IMG/VR virus record: IMGVR_UViG_3300043570_001980
Coordinates: 1 to 64,000 of that record
DNA length: 64,000 bases
DNA from: a virus
Strand: one strand, 5' to 3'
The translations under genes were made by a program, and so were the position numbers. Below the pieces are notes generated by a model. That model did not search any database. It was not told the origin of the DNA and was given only the letters and a program-made list of their open reading frames with translations. Positions 62,392 to 64,000 of this stretch are shown here, one piece after another. The first letter of the stretch is position 1. Each line of letters opens with the position of its first letter.

Positions 62392-63020
62392 AATACATAT
62401 TCGTAGCCGGTGCTCCAGGCTCAAAATGGAGTAGCGTAGTTAAAAACATCTACTACAGCGCAGACATTGATCGTAGCGACTATAGAGATGAGTGGACTTA
62501 TTATCACGACGCTGGCGATACTGGGGTTAAAGAACTAATGCATTTGGGTGCATACTTTGACCCCGGCATGATCTCTCCATTGCCCGAAGATTTAACCGCA
62601 TTGAATCGAGAACAACTGGAAAAAATATTTGCAGAACCCTTTCAATTCAAAGAATCCAAAGGTACACGAATTATCAAAAGCCATGTGTTTTCCAATCATA
62701 TTGAACATTTGCGAGAATTATTCCCTGAAACGCCTGTTGTAATTGTACATCGTGGCGATGATTCATGTCTGGGCTGGTGGGTCAAGTGTGGGCATTTTGA
62801 CATCACTTACCCTGACTATCACGAGTATTTCAAAGACTTAAAACACATGGCTCGGATTATCAAAAGTCAAAATCGAGACATCCTGAAAGCCTGGTGGAAG
62901 TACACTGGTAAAATAGTGTCAGACAATGTTCAATTGGCACAAGCACTAAACATTGAACTCCCGCCTGTGGAATATTCTCAAGACTATGCAACATCAGACG
63001 TAAGGGTAAAAGTAATATGA
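62388..63020 (+). CDS. Sulfotransferase-like P-loop protein
   Basis: 210 residues. KYIFVAGAPGSKWSSVVKNI is a sulfotransferase-type P-loop (G-A-P-G-S-K-W); PVVIVHRGDDSCLGWWVKCGHFDITYPDY is in the place of the 3'-phosphate binding segment. ATGA overlap with tctC-like. Donor PAPS inferred only. Confidence 0.65.
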   Translation: MKYIFVAGAPGSKWSSVVKNIYYSADIDRSDYRDEWTYYHDAGDTGVKELMHLGAYFDPGMISPLPEDLTALNREQLEKIFAEPFQFKESKGTRIIKSHVFSNHIEHLRELFPETPVVIVHRGDDSCLGWWVKCGHFDITYPDYHEYFKDLKHMARIIKSQNRDILKAWWKYTGKIVSDNVQLAQALNIELPPVEYSQDYATSDVRVKVI

Positions 63021-63679
63021 TAACAGAAGAATTCAAAAGCAGTTGGGATTACACAAAGAGTTATAGCACATATCATTTTGACAGCGTCAAAATAGATCGA
63101 TTCAAAGATGTAATCACCCATCTAGGACATATCGAACCCACATGGACAGCAGACATAGCAGACATTGTGGCCAACTCTAATCCAGCAACCTGGGAAACTC
63201 GCGGCTACAAAGGTGAAGGTGTTCCTCCTCCGCGTGAAGATTTGTTAGCAGAAGAATACGACATTGAACGTGTGGGTGCAGATCCCAAAATGATCATTAC
63301 TCACATTAACTGGCGTATTCCCGCTTCGTTGCAAGCAATTACCGCGGCATTTGGCCTTGATGATTGCATGGAACGCATACATGTACAACAACCTGGAGAA
63401 GTGTGGAACTTACACATAGACAAACTGCAGAAATGGTGCCCAGAAGATCCGTCAAAGATAGGACGTTATTTTGTACAATTAACAGACTGGCAACCAGGAC
63501 AGTTTTGGGAATATGGGAACTATCACTGGAATCAATGGCAGGCCGGCGATGTATCAACATTCGACTGGGTTAACATACCGCACTCCACAGCCAATGCAGG
63601 TCACCATCCTAGAGTGACATTTCAGTTGACTGGTGTTATCACAGATAAGACTCGCAATTTCTTATCCTCACTACAATGA
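63017..63679 (+). CDS. 2-oxoglutarate/Fe(II) oxygenase (Asp/Asn hydroxylase-like)
   Basis: 220 residues. The His-x-Asp pair is in WNLHIDKLQKW (His133, Asp135) and the distal ligand and 2OG Arg in IPHSTANAGHHPRVTF (His189, Arg199). RYFVQLTDWQPGQFWEYGNYHWNQW is the central strand region. It would hydroxylate a peptide or small molecule using 2-oxoglutarate and oxygen. Coupled by ATGA on both sides. Confidence 0.75.
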   Translation: MITEEFKSSWDYTKSYSTYHFDSVKIDRFKDVITHLGHIEPTWTADIADIVANSNPATWETRGYKGEGVPPPREDLLAEEYDIERVGADPKMIITHINWRIPASLQAITAAFGLDDCMERIHVQQPGEVWNLHIDKLQKWCPEDPSKIGRYFVQLTDWQPGQFWEYGNYHWNQWQAGDVSTFDWVNIPHSTANAGHHPRVTFQLTGVITDKTRNFLSSLQ

Positions 63680-63885
63680 GCACAGACACATCAACAAGAA
63701 GTTTAGTCAAGACAATTAGTTGGCGTATAACTGGTAGCGGTGCAACTTTTGCAATATCTTATTTGGTGCTAGGTGATTTTTCTGTTGCTGGCACAATTGC
63801 AATAACTCAAGTCACACTGAATACCATATTGTATTACGTACACGAAAGAATTTGGAACAAGATTGCATGGCAAAAACACTTTTAA
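63676..63885 (+). CDS. DUF2061 membrane protein
   Basis: 69 residues. TRSLVKTISWRITGSGATFAISYLVLGDFSVAGTIAITQVTLNTILYYVHERIWNKI matches DUF2061 (S-x-x-K-A/T-I-S-W-R-x-x-x-x-x-x-T-F-x-I-S-x-x-x-T/L-G ... T-x-L-Y-Y-x-H-E-R-x-W), two membrane helices. DUF2061 genes are often near sulfur assimilation or sulfotransferase genes, which fits the flanking P-loop genes. Confidence 0.85.
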   Translation: MSTDTSTRSLVKTISWRITGSGATFAISYLVLGDFSVAGTIAITQVTLNTILYYVHERIWNKIAWQKHF

Positions 63886-64000
63886 TATTAACAGGGCCGC
63901 AGGGATCCGGTAATCATTTATGGTCAAAAATCTTTGCACTACATCCCGATGTGTATGCCTGGCATGCCTTGTTACATGAATACTGGATAGGACATGATCA
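63867..64000 (+). CDS. Sulfotransferase-like P-loop protein (3' end outside window)
   Basis: Open to the right edge. KTLLILTGPQGSGNHLWSKIFALHPDVYAWHALLHEYWIG has a P-loop (G-P-Q-G-S-G-N-H) as in sulfotransferase-type enzymes. It overlaps the DUF2061 gene by 19 nt. Partial. Confidence 0.7.
   Translation, partial: MAKTLLILTGPQGSGNHLWSKIFALHPDVYAWHALLHEYWIGHD

Noticed and set aside
1-64000. Prophage or plasmid origin
   Set aside because: No integrase, attachment sites, repressor/lysogeny module, replication-partition pair or rRNA seen; gene content is of a T4-type lytic phage.

Overview
The window looks like part of a large lytic T4-type myovirus genome. It is densely coding on both strands and has no ribosomal or transfer RNA genes that I could find. 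Evidence for a T4-type phage: a sliding-clamp-loader large subunit (gp44 type), PhoH, a GroES/gp31-like co-chaperonin, a block of tail-fibre and virion proteins, and repeated TAAATA late-promoter boxes. Several genes point, by inference only, to a Gram-negative, probably betaproteobacterial aquatic host: a Bug/TctC-type periplasmic binding protein, PstS, an LpxH-type hydrolase, an entericidin-like lipoprotein, a DUF3563-like protein and a phasin-like protein.

Layout. 0-2.6 kb: LpxH-like hydrolase (cut by the left edge), a GT2 glycosyltransferase and PstS. 2.7-12.7 kb: an envelope block with a secreted Asn/Thr/Ser-repeat protein, a large secreted Pro-rich protein, coiled-coil membrane proteins, several lipoproteins, a tandem-duplicated micro-gene set ending in an entericidin-like gene, and a ClpP-like protease. 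12.7-16 kb: a 525-residue protein of unknown role and a twitch-type radical SAM enzyme. 16-39 kb: an accessory region of many small genes, broken up by near-identical host-type promoters (TTGACC, 17 nt, TATAAT), often with a hairpin just upstream. It includes a SWIM-domain protein, an HTH protein with a probable autoregulatory operator, a SleB-type wall hydrolase beside a possible holin, a ParB-like protein, a PP-loop (asparagine-synthetase-like) protein, an HELTH metallopeptidase, an AbrB-like protein and NadE. 39.8-42.9 kb: a metabolic run of metallophosphoesterase, translation initiation factor IF-1, Fe/Mn superoxide dismutase, an amidinotransferase-superfamily enzyme and an A-type Fe-S carrier. 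43-52.4 kb: tail fibres and adhesins. 52.5-60 kb: a DnaE-like fragment, the GroES-like protein, the clamp loader, a HAD phosphatase, a radical SAM/SPASM enzyme and PhoH. 60-64 kb: a methyltransferase, a TctC-type binding protein, two P-loop sulfotransferase-like proteins (the last cut by the right edge), a 2OG-Fe(II) oxygenase and a DUF2061 membrane protein.

Regulation stands out. There are two promoter classes: sigma70-like for the small accessory genes and T4-late-like TAAATA for structural and surface genes. At many loci of both classes the start codon sits exactly where transcription should begin (6 nt after TATAAT, 5 nt after TAAATA) with no ribosome binding site, which predicts leaderless mRNAs. 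At several loci the -10 box lies in the loop of a perfect inverted repeat.

All assignments were made by reading motifs; no database search or structure prediction was run.
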